The notes beneath the pieces were generated by a model, which saw nothing but the letters and a program-made list of their open reading frames with translations, was not told where the DNA came from and made no database searches. Shown here piece by piece: positions 5,984-12,721 of a stretch of 12,721 bases of DNA. Every line of letters starts with the position of its first letter. Within the stretch, counting starts at the first letter, position 1. Where the stretch lies: positions 1-12,721 of the forward strand of contig JAGQQQ010000137.1 in assembly GCA_020426125.1 (NCBI GenBank). Direction: 5' to 3'. Both the position numbers and the translations under genes were made by a program. This DNA comes from Planctomycetaceae bacterium. GTDB taxonomy: Bacteria > Planctomycetota > Planctomycetia > Planctomycetales > Planctomycetaceae.

Positions 5984-8602
5984 TTATTCGTTCTTGGTGA
6001 TGGTCAGGTTGTCATAGAAGATCTCACCATCTTTGGCGTTTCCAAATAGTCCAGGGCTGCCGATGACGTTTGGAGCTTCGTCAGTCGCGGTCACGGTCCA
6101 CTCTTCCGGTTCCGTCTCGCCGCGCGGCCAGACCTTGCCTTTGAGGACGGCTTTGCCGTCTTCCACGGCAGTGCGGAATTTCAGTGTATACCAGGTGTCT
6201 GGTTTCCACTCGTATTCCGCTGACTCAGAGAAGCGATTTAGCTGTGGCGTCCAGGTTCTTGTCTGCAACTGCTGCATCGCTCCCATCAGGTCGAGAGTGT
6301 ACCGTTGACCAATGACTCCTCCATCGGGAAGTACCGGGCTACCATCAGGACGGAAGGTCCGTGCAAAGAACAGGATATCCGTCTGCACGGTGTAGTCATG
6401 CATATCTGGATGTCCCATCCACCCTTGGCTGCGAGTTCCGAGGGGAATGGTCATTATCTTGCAGAGCACTCCGTTGCCGTCAATCTTTCGTTCGCCACGC
6501 TGAACGGTCAACCGGGGTTCCTTCGCGGTCTCCCCCTCGACGCCAGTGGGCCGGTCCCAGGTGCTCCACTCGAAGTTGGCAAGGACCTTTTCTTCCACCA
6601 GCTTATTCAGGGCTCCGTCAAACTTGGCTTTCGCCTCATCAATGGTCTTGGGCTTGTCCGCGCCTTCAGCGAGTTGCAGGAATCGCAGGAAATTCGTCCA
6701 GGGCTGTTTCGGCGTCGAGTCGTCAATCACGCGCTTTGGCGCAAAGTTTGTAAATTCCGTCCACAAGTAAATGTAGACGTCGCTGGTGAACCGATCCTCT
6801 TCTCGGAGTTTTGACAGCAGATCCCAGTCTAGTGGGACATGACGATACGAGCAGCCGACCCAGGTTTGAGGGATGGCTCCGTCGTCGAAATTGAAGGCCC
6901 AGTTCAGGTCTGGGACGATTCGAATTCTCGCAATGCCAGTCGCTTCTCCCACTTTGGCGGTGACGATGGCCGCCGCGTGTTGCTCGTCGCTTGCGGCGAT
7001 TTCGTAACGCCCATTTTCGTCGATTTTGCCAGGACCATCGATCGTAAATTCGACTTCTTCAGGCGTGGCGTTGCGGAGCCATTGGCCTTTCGAGTTGTAG
7101 AGGCGAACGTGATAGGCCTGCCGGGTTCCTGGGCGGAACAGTGATTCCCGGGGAACCAATTGGACGTGTGAGATGTCCTGGTCGGCCTCGCGACTCGCTT
7201 CCCCCTTGAGTACGTTCGGTTCTTCCAGGTCGGCCTGTTCGCCGTCCGCTTCCGCGGATGTCTCATTCGCGACGCAGTACAACGTTCCCGAGGTAGGGAT
7301 GTAGATTCGGTTCTTGTACTCAATGGGAGAGCCGTGGCACTCTTCCCCACTCGGGAAACGGAATCGATGCAGGATTTCGGCACCGTCGTCCGTCGGCTTG
7401 AGGACATAGCCGCGACCATTGACTTCGTGGGCGTAAATCTTGCCGTCGGCATACAGAAGATTGGCTCGCATCATCGTTCCGAGACGGACCTCTTTGCCAA
7501 TTTCTTCTCCGGTCTCCGCATTCAGACAATGGAGTTTTCCACGATCGTCAGCAACGTACAGTCGGCCATCGATATGGATCGGCGAACTCCGTCCGCAGAA
7601 GAGTTCGGTCACTTTCCAAATTGCTCCGTCTTTTGTGAGATCACCGCGTTTGCTAGCATCAATGCAGACAATTCCGCCCATCTCTGTCGTGTCGAGGTTT
7701 TCCTCCGCGTGGCCCATATAGACGCGGTTCCCGACCACAAGCGGAGTGGCGTTGAGGCCGTGTCCCGAGAGGTCATATTTCCAAAGTTCCTTCCCAGTCC
7801 GAGGTTGGAATCCATGGACACCGCCATCTCCGGACCCGAAGATCATCTGCAACTCGCCATCGATCACAGCCAGAACGGGAGCGCTATACGTCGTGTCGTA
7901 GGGGAACAGCCGGGTTCCTTCAAACCAGACCACCTGACCATTGTTTTTGTCCATCGCCACGAACCGATGGCAGGGCTTCGCGTAATCCCCCCACCCGATG
8001 ACCACAGCACTGACAATGACATTGTTTTCGTGAATGATCGGGAAGTTGGTTCGACCGCCGTATGTGGTCAGGAAACCGAACTCCTCGTGCATCGACCGGT
8101 CCCAGACCAGTTCGCCCGTTTCGCCATTGAGACAACAAAAGTACCCGCACACTCCAAGGGCATAAACATTGCCGGTTTCGGGATCGCAGACCACGCTGGA
8201 CCAGCCGACGCGTTCGATGGGGACATCGCTGAGATAGACGTTGAAATTGTATTCCCAAATGGTGTCGCCCGTCTCCGCGTCCAGGCAGATCACTTTCTCG
8301 CCCGCCTTCGTGATTTCCTCTTCGTGACTATTGTTGATGATGTAGATTCGACCATTCATGATGGTCGGCGTGGACCGACTTCCCACGGGGACTTTCCAGC
8401 GGACATTGCTCCCTTCCCCCCCCTTGGGATCCCATTCCGCTGGCAAGTTTTGAGCATCCGAGACACCGGTATAGGTGGGACCAACCCAGTAGGGCCAGCC
8501 GTCGTCAGACGCCGGAGCATCTTCCTGGGCGGACAACGTCAAGGGAAGCAGACAGACGGCGCTCATGGTGAGCAGCCACGAACATCGACAAAGAGATTTC
8601 AT
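5984..8602 (-). CDS. Secreted PQQ-like beta-propeller with Ig-like and concanavalin-like C-terminal regions
   Basis: This 872-residue exported protein has a signal peptide at about residues 1-25 (ends LTLSA, then QEDA). Residues 36-447 form a PQQ-like beta-propeller, opening with GWPYWVGP and carrying blade motifs such as VICLDAETGDTIW (104-116), CLNGETGELVW (157-167), GFQPRTGKELW (264-274) and LHCLNAETGEE (357-367). A polar acidic linker (448-476) leads to a beta-rich segment at about 478-565 that looks like a bacterial Ig-like domain (pre-strand SHVQLVP, later FTIDGPGKIDENGRYE and IVTAKVGEATGIARIRI). The rest, about 566-872, ends in LPDGGVIGQRYTLDL, WKPDTWYTLKFR and GEIFYDNLTI, typical of concanavalin/LamG-like jelly-roll domains that bind carbohydrate; a helical insert (about 600-680) interrupts it. 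It is the first gene of the minus-strand pair, 46 bp ahead of the second propeller. The Shine-Dalgarno is weak. Substrate is unknown. Confidence 0.85.
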   Translation of the reverse strand: MKSLCRCSWLLTMSAVCLLPLTLSAQEDAPASDDGWPYWVGPTYTGVSDAQNLPAEWDPKGGEGSNVRWKVPVGSRSTPTIMNGRIYIINNSHEEEITKAGEKVICLDAETGDTIWEYNFNVYLSDVPIERVGWSSVVCDPETGNVYALGVCGYFCCLNGETGELVWDRSMHEEFGFLTTYGGRTNFPIIHENNVIVSAVVIGWGDYAKPCHRFVAMDKNNGQVVWFEGTRLFPYDTTYSAPVLAVIDGELQMIFGSGDGGVHGFQPRTGKELWKYDLSGHGLNATPLVVGNRVYMGHAEENLDTTEMGGIVCIDASKRGDLTKDGAIWKVTELFCGRSSPIHIDGRLYVADDRGKLHCLNAETGEEIGKEVRLGTMMRANLLYADGKIYAHEVNGRGYVLKPTDDGAEILHRFRFPSGEECHGSPIEYKNRIYIPTSGTLYCVANETSAEADGEQADLEEPNVLKGEASREADQDISHVQLVPRESLFRPGTRQAYHVRLYNSKGQWLRNATPEEVEFTIDGPGKIDENGRYEIAASDEQHAAAIVTAKVGEATGIARIRIVPDLNWAFNFDDGAIPQTWVGCSYRHVPLDWDLLSKLREEDRFTSDVYIYLWTEFTNFAPKRVIDDSTPKQPWTNFLRFLQLAEGADKPKTIDEAKAKFDGALNKLVEEKVLANFEWSTWDRPTGVEGETAKEPRLTVQRGERKIDGNGVLCKIMTIPLGTRSQGWMGHPDMHDYTVQTDILFFARTFRPDGSPVLPDGGVIGQRYTLDLMGAMQQLQTRTWTPQLNRFSESAEYEWKPDTWYTLKFRTAVEDGKAVLKGKVWPRGETEPEEWTVTATDEAPNVIGSPGLFGNAKDGEIFYDNLTITKNE

Positions 8603-8859
8603 GGAGCCAACTCTGGAATGAGGTATTCACATGGACAAAGTCAGGATGGCGGACGATCCGTGTCCCCAACAGGCGGGAGTGCGTCCAAACGATCCATCGG
8701 GGAGCACAAATCTACGATAGTCGGTCGCCCCCCAATCGGCAAGCAGCCGAACCATGACGAATGCGTCACCACAGGACACGGCTTTTGTTATCGCGGCGGA
8801 ATTCGTCCCCCCGACCCGATACAATTGTCGCGGAAACAAACCAATCCAGAGGGCTTTCC
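8603..8859. promoter_or_regulatory. Divergent intergenic region between propeller operon and coaC
   Basis: This 257-bp spacer must hold the promoter for the minus-strand propeller unit and the one for the plus-strand coaC unit. On the coaC side a TACAAT at 8820-8825 resembles a -10 box about 35 bp before the start codon, but no good -35 is placed at 16-18 bp. On the propeller side I find no convincing hexamer pair. A minus-strand frame running through here is discussed under rejected items. Confidence 0.4.
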
Positions 8860-9426
8860 ATGTCTGCCTCACCGTCTTCGCTAAAGAACAAAGAAATCCT
8901 GATCGGCGTCTGTGGCGGTGTCGCGGCATACAAGACGGCGGATCTCGTCAGCAAGTTGCGTCAGGTCGGAGCCCAGGTCAGTGTTGTCATGACGGAAGCG
9001 GCCGGGGCGTTTATTGGGAAAACCACGTTTGAAGCGCTGACGAATCGCCCCGTCTACTCGGAACTGTTTTCTCCCCGGGAGCACTTTCTTGGAGAGCATA
9101 TTGGACTGGCGCGGCGTGCCGAAGCATTCGTCATCGCTCCGGCTACGGCGAATGTGATCGGCTCACTCGCCCATGGCCTCGCCGACGACCTGTTGACGAC
9201 CTTAGCGATGGCTGTCACCTGCCCTGTCTTGGTCGCTCCCGCGATGAATAACGAGATGTGGTCCAAACCCGCCGTTCAGCGGAACATCGACCAACTCCAG
9301 TCCGATGGAATCACCATTGTCGGGCCGGGAACCGGGTGGCTCAGTTGCCAGTCGCTGGGGCCGGGGCGGATGGCTGACCCGGCGGAGATCCAGGCCGCGA
9401 TAGAAAAAAGGCTGGAAGCCCGTTAG
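8860..9426 (+). CDS. coaC: Phosphopantothenoylcysteine decarboxylase, CoaC-only
   Basis: This 188-residue FMN flavoprotein of the HFCD family should decarboxylate 4'-phosphopantothenoylcysteine to 4'-phosphopantetheine in cytoplasmic CoA synthesis. Visible motifs in order: the nucleotide-binding start ILIGVCGGVAAYK (13-25); His80 in EHIGLA, matching the catalytic His of the family; APATANVIGSLAHGLADDLL (93-112); the substrate-clamping PAMNNEMW (127-134); and LSCQSLGPGRM (161-171), whose Cys163 corresponds to the active-site Cys. Start ATG 8860 is supported by AGAGGG at 8848-8853; longer in-frame starts add a non-homologous tail. Most bacteria make a CoaBC fusion of about 400 residues; here the protein stops after the CoaC half and no CoaB domain follows, so the synthetase must be encoded elsewhere. 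Family members also include flavin prenyltransferases and peptide cysteine decarboxylases, but PAMNxxMW favours CoaC. Confidence 0.92.
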   Translation: MSASPSSLKNKEILIGVCGGVAAYKTADLVSKLRQVGAQVSVVMTEAAGAFIGKTTFEALTNRPVYSELFSPREHFLGEHIGLARRAEAFVIAPATANVIGSLAHGLADDLLTTLAMAVTCPVLVAPAMNNEMWSKPAVQRNIDQLQSDGITIVGPGTGWLSCQSLGPGRMADPAEIQAAIEKRLEAR

Positions 9427-9471
9427 TTTCTTGTCATTCCACGCTGCCGCTATTTGATTCCCCCAGCGCCC

Positions 9472-9867
9472 ATGACCAAACTGACTCTTCCGAAGACCGG
9501 CCTCGTTGTTGAGGATGGTGTCCTCCGTCTCATCAAAACGGACGACCAGATCGTGTCTGAATTTCCGCTCGCGGACATTCGAGATATCCGCTACGAAAAG
9601 CGATACGAAATTTTGTTTCCCGCCATTCTGTTTCTCGTGTTCAGCGGACTGGCGGTAGCGTGTCACACGTTCATTATCTCCGATCTCCCGAAGTGGATCT
9701 GGACGATTCTCCTCGGTGGAGTGGCCCTGTTTGCTTTTATCGGTGTCGAAGGAAGCCGCATCGCCATCGAAACGTCAGGGGGGACGGTGAAATACATCGT
9801 CAACGACGGACAGGAAGAAGCTCAGGGATTCGTCTTGACTCTTCGCAATCGCCTCGGACAAAGCTGA
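9472..9867 (+). CDS. Small two-helix membrane protein, function unknown
   Basis: This 131-residue protein starts at ATG 9472, 45 bp after coaC. Residues 1-45 are soluble (a short beta-rich stretch ending in FPLADIRDIRYEKRYE), followed by two transmembrane helices at about 48-69 and 74-93, then a beta-rich, soluble tail (SRIAIETSGGTVKYIV, then FVLTLRNRLG). A layout with strands, a helical hairpin, then more strands ending in a short helix is seen in bacterial PH-like membrane proteins, where both soluble parts fold together on the cytoplasmic face; this resemblance is weak and inferred. No clear Shine-Dalgarno precedes the ATG; an in-frame TTG at 9454 would add 6 residues. It is probably co-transcribed with coaC, with no evident functional link. 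Confidence 0.65.
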   Translation: MTKLTLPKTGLVVEDGVLRLIKTDDQIVSEFPLADIRDIRYEKRYEILFPAILFLVFSGLAVACHTFIISDLPKWIWTILLGGVALFAFIGVEGSRIAIETSGGTVKYIVNDGQEEAQGFVLTLRNRLGQS

Positions 9868-9945
9868 GAAACCGCCGTTACACTCTCGGCTTCATCCAAA
9901 TCGGAGAAATCCGCGTCGAACACGAATTCGGAATCACAGAAACCT

Positions 9946-9962
9946 GGCTGGTTTGCCCAGCC
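9946..9962. terminator. Possible weak bidirectional terminator hairpin
   Basis: GGCTGG (9946-9951) and CCAGCC (9957-9962) form a perfect 6-bp stem around TTTGC, between two convergent genes (membrane protein ending 9867, sulfatase ending 9979). There is no strong T-run on either side, so its termination strength is doubtful; position is the main argument. Confidence 0.35.
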
Positions 9963-9978
9963 TGACGGTCTGTACCAG

Positions 9979-11370
9979 TTAGGGATCCGTCAACGCCCGG
10001 GCCGATTCCAGCATTCCGGCGGGCCGCTGGTTTTCTCCGGGAGTATCGCCGTCTCCGAGATCGTTGCGTGCCTGCTCACACAGATCGCGAAGCCTCGCGA
10101 CAATCTCCGGGTGAGCGTCCGCCACGTTCTTGGTCTCGCCGATGTCGTCTCGGAGGTTGTACAACTCAGGATTTTCAAGTTGTATGGATTCCCGGCCCTT
10201 GCGGAGAGAGACGCGGAGCTTCCAGTCCCCGGAGCGAACGCATTCGAGATGGGACATCCAGTAGTAGAAGAACTGATCGTGCGGCGTTTTGGCCGTTTGG
10301 GGATGTTGGATCACTCCGCTGATGTCGCGACCGTCAATGATTCGATCCTGGGGAGGCTCCGCGCCGGCCAACTGTGCGAAGGTCGGCAACCAGTCCATTG
10401 ACGTCAGCAATTGATCGCAGGCCTGCCCTGCTGGGACATGCCCGGGCCAGCGGACAATGCCACAGACCCGCATCCCCCCTTCGAAGGTGGACCCTTTGCC
10501 CCCTTTGAGGGGAGCGTTGCTGGCACCGTGGTTGGTGGCTCCGCCATTGTCGGACATGAAGACAATCAGCGTCTTCTCGGCGATTTTTAACTCTTCGAGC
10601 TTGTCCAGAATGACTCCCGTTGACCAGTCGATTTCCTCGACGGCATCACCCCATTTCCCATTGGCCGACTTTCCAGCGAAGTCTTCACTCGCGTACTGCG
10701 GCCAGTGTGGCATGGTGTGGGGGAGATACAGAAAGAAGGGCTGCTTCGCGTGGGTCGTGATGAACTCGACGGCTTTCTCGGTGTAACGCTTCGTCAAGTA
10801 CCGCTGATCCGGTTCCGCTTCGACAACGTCCAGATCCGAGACCAACGGCAAGGGAGGATATTGCTTATTGGGCCGGTCGGTGTGGCCCATGTCGTTGGAA
10901 TACGGGATTCCGAAGTAGGAATCAAACCCCTGGTTCGTCGGTAGAAACTCAGGCTGATCACCCAGGTGCCACTTTCCGATGATCGACGTCGCGTAGTCCT
11001 TCTGCTTCAGAACCTCCGCGATCGTCACCTCGCTAGGATTGAGCCCTTTCGGACTGCGTGGGAACAAGACCCAGCCTCCTTTGTGGTCCACATGCAGATT
11101 GACGCGACGGGGATAACAGCCAGTCATCAGAGAAGACCGCGAGGGACTGCACACTCCACTGGTGACGTAGTAGTTTGTCAGGCGGAGACCTTCGGACGCC
11201 ATCTTGTCGATTCGGGGGGTTCGATGAACGTCTGAACCAAAACAGCCGAGGTCAGCGTACCCGAGATCATCGCAATTGATGATGATGAAGTTTGGCGTTT
11301 CCGCCGCTGGTGAGGATGTTGTGAGTCCGAAGATCAGACAGAAGACAAATCCGCCGAAGAGAGAGCGCAT
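9979..11370 (-). CDS. Secreted sulfatase (arylsulfatase A-like, formylglycine type)
   Basis: This 463-residue exported sulfatase would hydrolyse sulfate esters, probably on a polysaccharide, outside the cytoplasm. A signal peptide spans about residues 1-23 (ends SSPAA, then ETPNFII). The core motifs are complete: metal-binding CDDLGYADLG (33-42); the formylglycine site Cys74 in CSPSR (74-78), which needs a formylglycine-generating enzyme; GKWHLG (132-137); LPHTMPH (216-222); SDNGG (273-277); and LKGGKGSTFEGG (288-299). All expected Asp, Asn, His and Lys ligands are present, so the enzyme should be active. Start ATG 11370 is preferred over the in-frame ATG at 11421, which would place 17 polar residues before the signal peptide and lies against a hairpin. 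Length fits family S1. The gene is 102 bp downstream of the LecA-like gene. Substrate cannot be told from sequence alone. Confidence 0.93.
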   Translation of the reverse strand: MRSLFGGFVFCLIFGLTTSSPAAETPNFIIINCDDLGYADLGCFGSDVHRTPRIDKMASEGLRLTNYYVTSGVCSPSRSSLMTGCYPRRVNLHVDHKGGWVLFPRSPKGLNPSEVTIAEVLKQKDYATSIIGKWHLGDQPEFLPTNQGFDSYFGIPYSNDMGHTDRPNKQYPPLPLVSDLDVVEAEPDQRYLTKRYTEKAVEFITTHAKQPFFLYLPHTMPHWPQYASEDFAGKSANGKWGDAVEEIDWSTGVILDKLEELKIAEKTLIVFMSDNGGATNHGASNAPLKGGKGSTFEGGMRVCGIVRWPGHVPAGQACDQLLTSMDWLPTFAQLAGAEPPQDRIIDGRDISGVIQHPQTAKTPHDQFFYYWMSHLECVRSGDWKLRVSLRKGRESIQLENPELYNLRDDIGETKNVADAHPEIVARLRDLCEQARNDLGDGDTPGENQRPAGMLESARALTDP

Positions 11371-11421
11371 GAAGATTCCCGTGAATTTTTTCGAATTCTG
11401 TTGAGATTGCCGAGAGAACAT

Positions 11422-11440
11422 GGACGCCCGAAGGGCGTCC
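11422..11440. repeat. Perfect 8-bp GC-rich hairpin between LecA-like gene and sulfatase
   Basis: GGACGCCC (11422-11429) and GGGCGTCC (11433-11440) form a perfect stem around a GAA (minus strand TTC) loop. It lies 32 bp after the stop of the LecA-like gene and 51 bp before the favoured sulfatase start. On the minus strand it is followed by ATGTTCTCTCGG, which has scattered T but no true U-tract. It may be an attenuating terminator, an mRNA-stabilising stem, or one copy of a dispersed REP-like palindrome; only one copy is in this window. Confidence 0.55.
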
Positions 11441-11472
11441 GCTAAACGGGAGTTGCCCGACGGATTGACTGA

Positions 11473-12171
11473 TCAGCGCGCGGGGGCGTAGTTGCCGCTG
11501 ATTTTGACTTTCAACTTTCCGGTACAGATCGCGTTGGATGGCACATTCGCACGCAACAGCAACAGACCCCCTTCTTTGAAGGTAATCTCTTTTCCCTCGC
11601 CCACGAATGTCGGATCCGGTTCTTCTTTGTTCTTAGGATTGCGGTTCGCGGGGGCGACGACGGCGATCAAACTCCCGATAGGCAAGTCCTTTGAGAACTC
11701 CTGGACGGCGGTGGAGCCCTGGTAACCATTCGGTCCGAGTGTGTCATTGACCACAAACTTGTAGGTTCCGGTGGCTTCGATTCGCACGGGTTTATCCTTT
11801 TCCACCAGGACTCCCGTCGATGTCCAGGATTTGGAGGGGTCGATCTCCATAGTTTTCGTGTTATCGTCAAAAATCGACTCTTCGATCTCTTTGAGCTTAT
11901 TCTTCACGGCGTCCACATCGGGACGGACCTTCAAGATCTGTCGCAACATCTCGGCCGACTTCTCGGTGTCCCCAGCCTTTTCGTACTCAGAGGCGAGACC
12001 AGCCAGGTTCTGCAGATACTCGTTCTGAACCTTTTCCGCCTGCAAGTCCAATGGGCGAGTATTGCCGACAGGCGGCTTCCGCGATTGGGCCTCACAAGGC
12101 GCGACGACGGTCAGCATGACGCCGCATAAAACAGCGGCACGGAAGACACCGGAAGGAAAAGACGGAACCAT
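11473..12171 (-). CDS. Secreted protein with TPR-like helices and a LecA (PA-IL)-like domain
   Basis: This 232-residue protein has a signal peptide at about residues 1-28 (hydrophobic VLCGVMLTVVAPCEA, then QSRKPP). Residues 45-100 are helical and contain one TPR-like pair (YLQNLAGLASEYEKAGDTEKSAEMLRQILKVRPD split across 52-85). Residues 108-227 resemble the LecA/PA-IL galactose-binding fold: SWTSTGVLVEKDKPVRI, ATGTYKF, LGPNGYQ, LPIGSLIAVVA, FVGEGKEITF and GLLLLRANVPSN before the last strand. In LecA, the calcium and sugar site lies in the loop before the last strand and uses Asp, Thr and Asn; here the loop reads RANVPSNAICTG and lacks the usual ND pair, so galactose binding is doubtful. GAGGGAAG upstream supports ATG 12171. 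The gene lies between mgtE and the sulfatase on the same strand. Confidence 0.75.
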   Translation of the reverse strand: MVPSFPSGVFRAAVLCGVMLTVVAPCEAQSRKPPVGNTRPLDLQAEKVQNEYLQNLAGLASEYEKAGDTEKSAEMLRQILKVRPDVDAVKNKLKEIEESIFDDNTKTMEIDPSKSWTSTGVLVEKDKPVRIEATGTYKFVVNDTLGPNGYQGSTAVQEFSKDLPIGSLIAVVAPANRNPKNKEEPDPTFVGEGKEITFKEGGLLLLRANVPSNAICTGKLKVKISGNYAPAR

Positions 12172-12248
12172 AGTGAGCTTCCCTCGAAGAGCGACTGATG
12201 AGCGAGCGAATCGCTATCAAGACTGGTGAATGTTCGGTGCGTCAAGCG
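12172..12248. other. Short spacer between mgtE and the LecA-like gene
   Basis: This 77-bp gap holds the Shine-Dalgarno for the LecA-like gene and a small inverted repeat, AGCGA (12201-12205) with TCGCT (12211-12215). I see no U-tract and no clear promoter, so separate or shared transcription with mgtE is not decided by the sequence. Confidence 0.35.
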
Positions 12249-12721
12249 TCAGATCAACTTAACGATTGCCGCTGAAATATTGTAGTAAATGACCACTCCG
12301 AGAATATCACTCAAGGCGGCGATCAGCGGATTCGACATCAAGGCGGGATCGAATTTCAATCGATTCAGGGCCAACGGCAACATCGCTCCAAAGATTGTCC
12401 CCATAGCGACGACACAAAACACGGTCAGGCTCACAATGTAGGAAGGCTCGGTCCCGGCCATGCCTCGTGCGACGATCCAGGACAACGACGCCAACACTGC
12501 TCCCAACACCGCCCCCACGCGGGCCTCCCGGCCAGCGATCCAGAGAACGCGGCCATCCGTCTCATCGAGTGCCAGGGCTCGAATGACGAGAGTCGCCGAT
12601 TGGGACCCGGCATTCCCGCCGCTTGCGAGGACCATCGGCAGGAACAGCACCATCCAGCTGCTGCCACCCGAGCTGTCGAGCCAGCTCAAGACCTGAGCCG
12701 TCAACGAAGCGGCCCCCAGCA
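12249..12721 (-). CDS. mgtE: MgtE-type magnesium transporter, C-terminal part (5' end outside window)
   Basis: The frame is open to the window edge, giving about 157 residues of the C-terminal transmembrane domain of an MgtE/SLC41-type Mg2+ channel in the cytoplasmic membrane. Signature segments are FLPMVLASGGNAGSQSATLV near the start and LKFDPALMSNPLIAALSDILG near the end; the DPA motif matches the pore segment containing the family's Mg2+-selecting Asp. Four hydrophobic helices are visible. The N-terminal cytoplasmic gating and CBS domains, which sense Mg2+ in this family, lie outside the window. The protein ends at TGA 12251-12249 in the usual short tail, so the C-terminus is intact. An internal TTG at 12704 is not the real start. 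Confidence 0.93.
   Translation of the reverse strand, partial: LGAASLTAQVLSWLDSSGGSSWMVLFLPMVLASGGNAGSQSATLVIRALALDETDGRVLWIAGREARVGAVLGAVLASLSWIVARGMAGTEPSYIVSLTVFCVVAMGTIFGAMLPLALNRLKFDPALMSNPLIAALSDILGVVIYYNISAAIVKLI

Noticed and set aside
8627..8756. A minus-strand frame in the divergent spacer (could start at 8756) whose translation looks somewhat protein-like (for example RFVLPDGSFGRTP)
   Set aside because: No Shine-Dalgarno, no recognisable family, and it sits in the expected promoter region of the propeller operon. It could be a decayed gene end, but one short peptide is too little evidence.
7334..8884. A 516-codon plus-strand open frame opposite the 872-residue propeller gene
   Set aside because: The minus-strand reading has a signal peptide and clear propeller repeats. 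The plus-strand translation has no domain signature and is explained by codon bias in GC-rich DNA.
11383..11398. A GAATT/AATTC inverted repeat with TTCGAAAAA resembling the palindrome before pspA
   Set aside because: The shared part is a short AT-rich string and the flanks differ, so a common operator is not supported.

Overview
The window reads as chromosomal DNA from a planctomycete, probably order Planctomycetales. The evidence is the mix of genes: a secreted arylsulfatase of the formylglycine type, two secreted PQQ-like beta-propeller proteins in tandem (one with an Ig-like and a lectin-like tail), a LecA-like secreted domain protein, moderately GC-rich DNA, and Shine-Dalgarno sites that are only sometimes clear. 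No tRNA, rRNA, transposase, phage gene or CRISPR array is visible.

Layout. (1) 1-2888, plus strand: the end of one glycosyltransferase, a complete GT4-type glycosyltransferase, and a membrane-anchored polysaccharide-deacetylase-like protein. They are packed with a 9-bp gap and then a 4-bp overlap, and look like the end of a surface-polysaccharide operon. (2) 2894-3750, plus strand: an AT-rich promoter-like stretch with a 12-bp palindrome, a PspA/IM30 envelope-stress protein, and a 23-codon ORF with a good ribosome-binding site that would encode a cationic amphipathic Trp-rich peptide. (3) 3751-4170: a stretch with no convincing gene, containing one perfect 8-bp hairpin. (4) 4171-8602, minus strand: two secreted beta-propeller proteins in one transcription unit, read from 8602 down to 4243 and closed by a strong intrinsic terminator. 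(5) 8860-9867, plus strand, divergent from the propellers: a CoaC-only phosphopantothenoylcysteine decarboxylase and a small two-helix membrane protein. (6) 9979-12721, minus strand: a mgtE-type magnesium transporter (only its C-terminus is here), a secreted LecA-like protein, and a secreted sulfatase, separated by short gaps. A perfect 8-bp hairpin lies between the LecA-like gene and the sulfatase.

How they fit together. The left third concerns the envelope: polysaccharide assembly followed by a membrane-stress module. The centre and right are mostly secreted proteins typical of planctomycetes that use complex sulfated polysaccharides, with housekeeping genes (CoA synthesis, Mg2+ transport) in between. 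I see no defence system or mobile island. The most promising little-described elements are the putative microprotein after pspA, the EF-hand-type calcium loop in a propeller, and the propeller/Ig/lectin-like architecture of the 872-residue protein.
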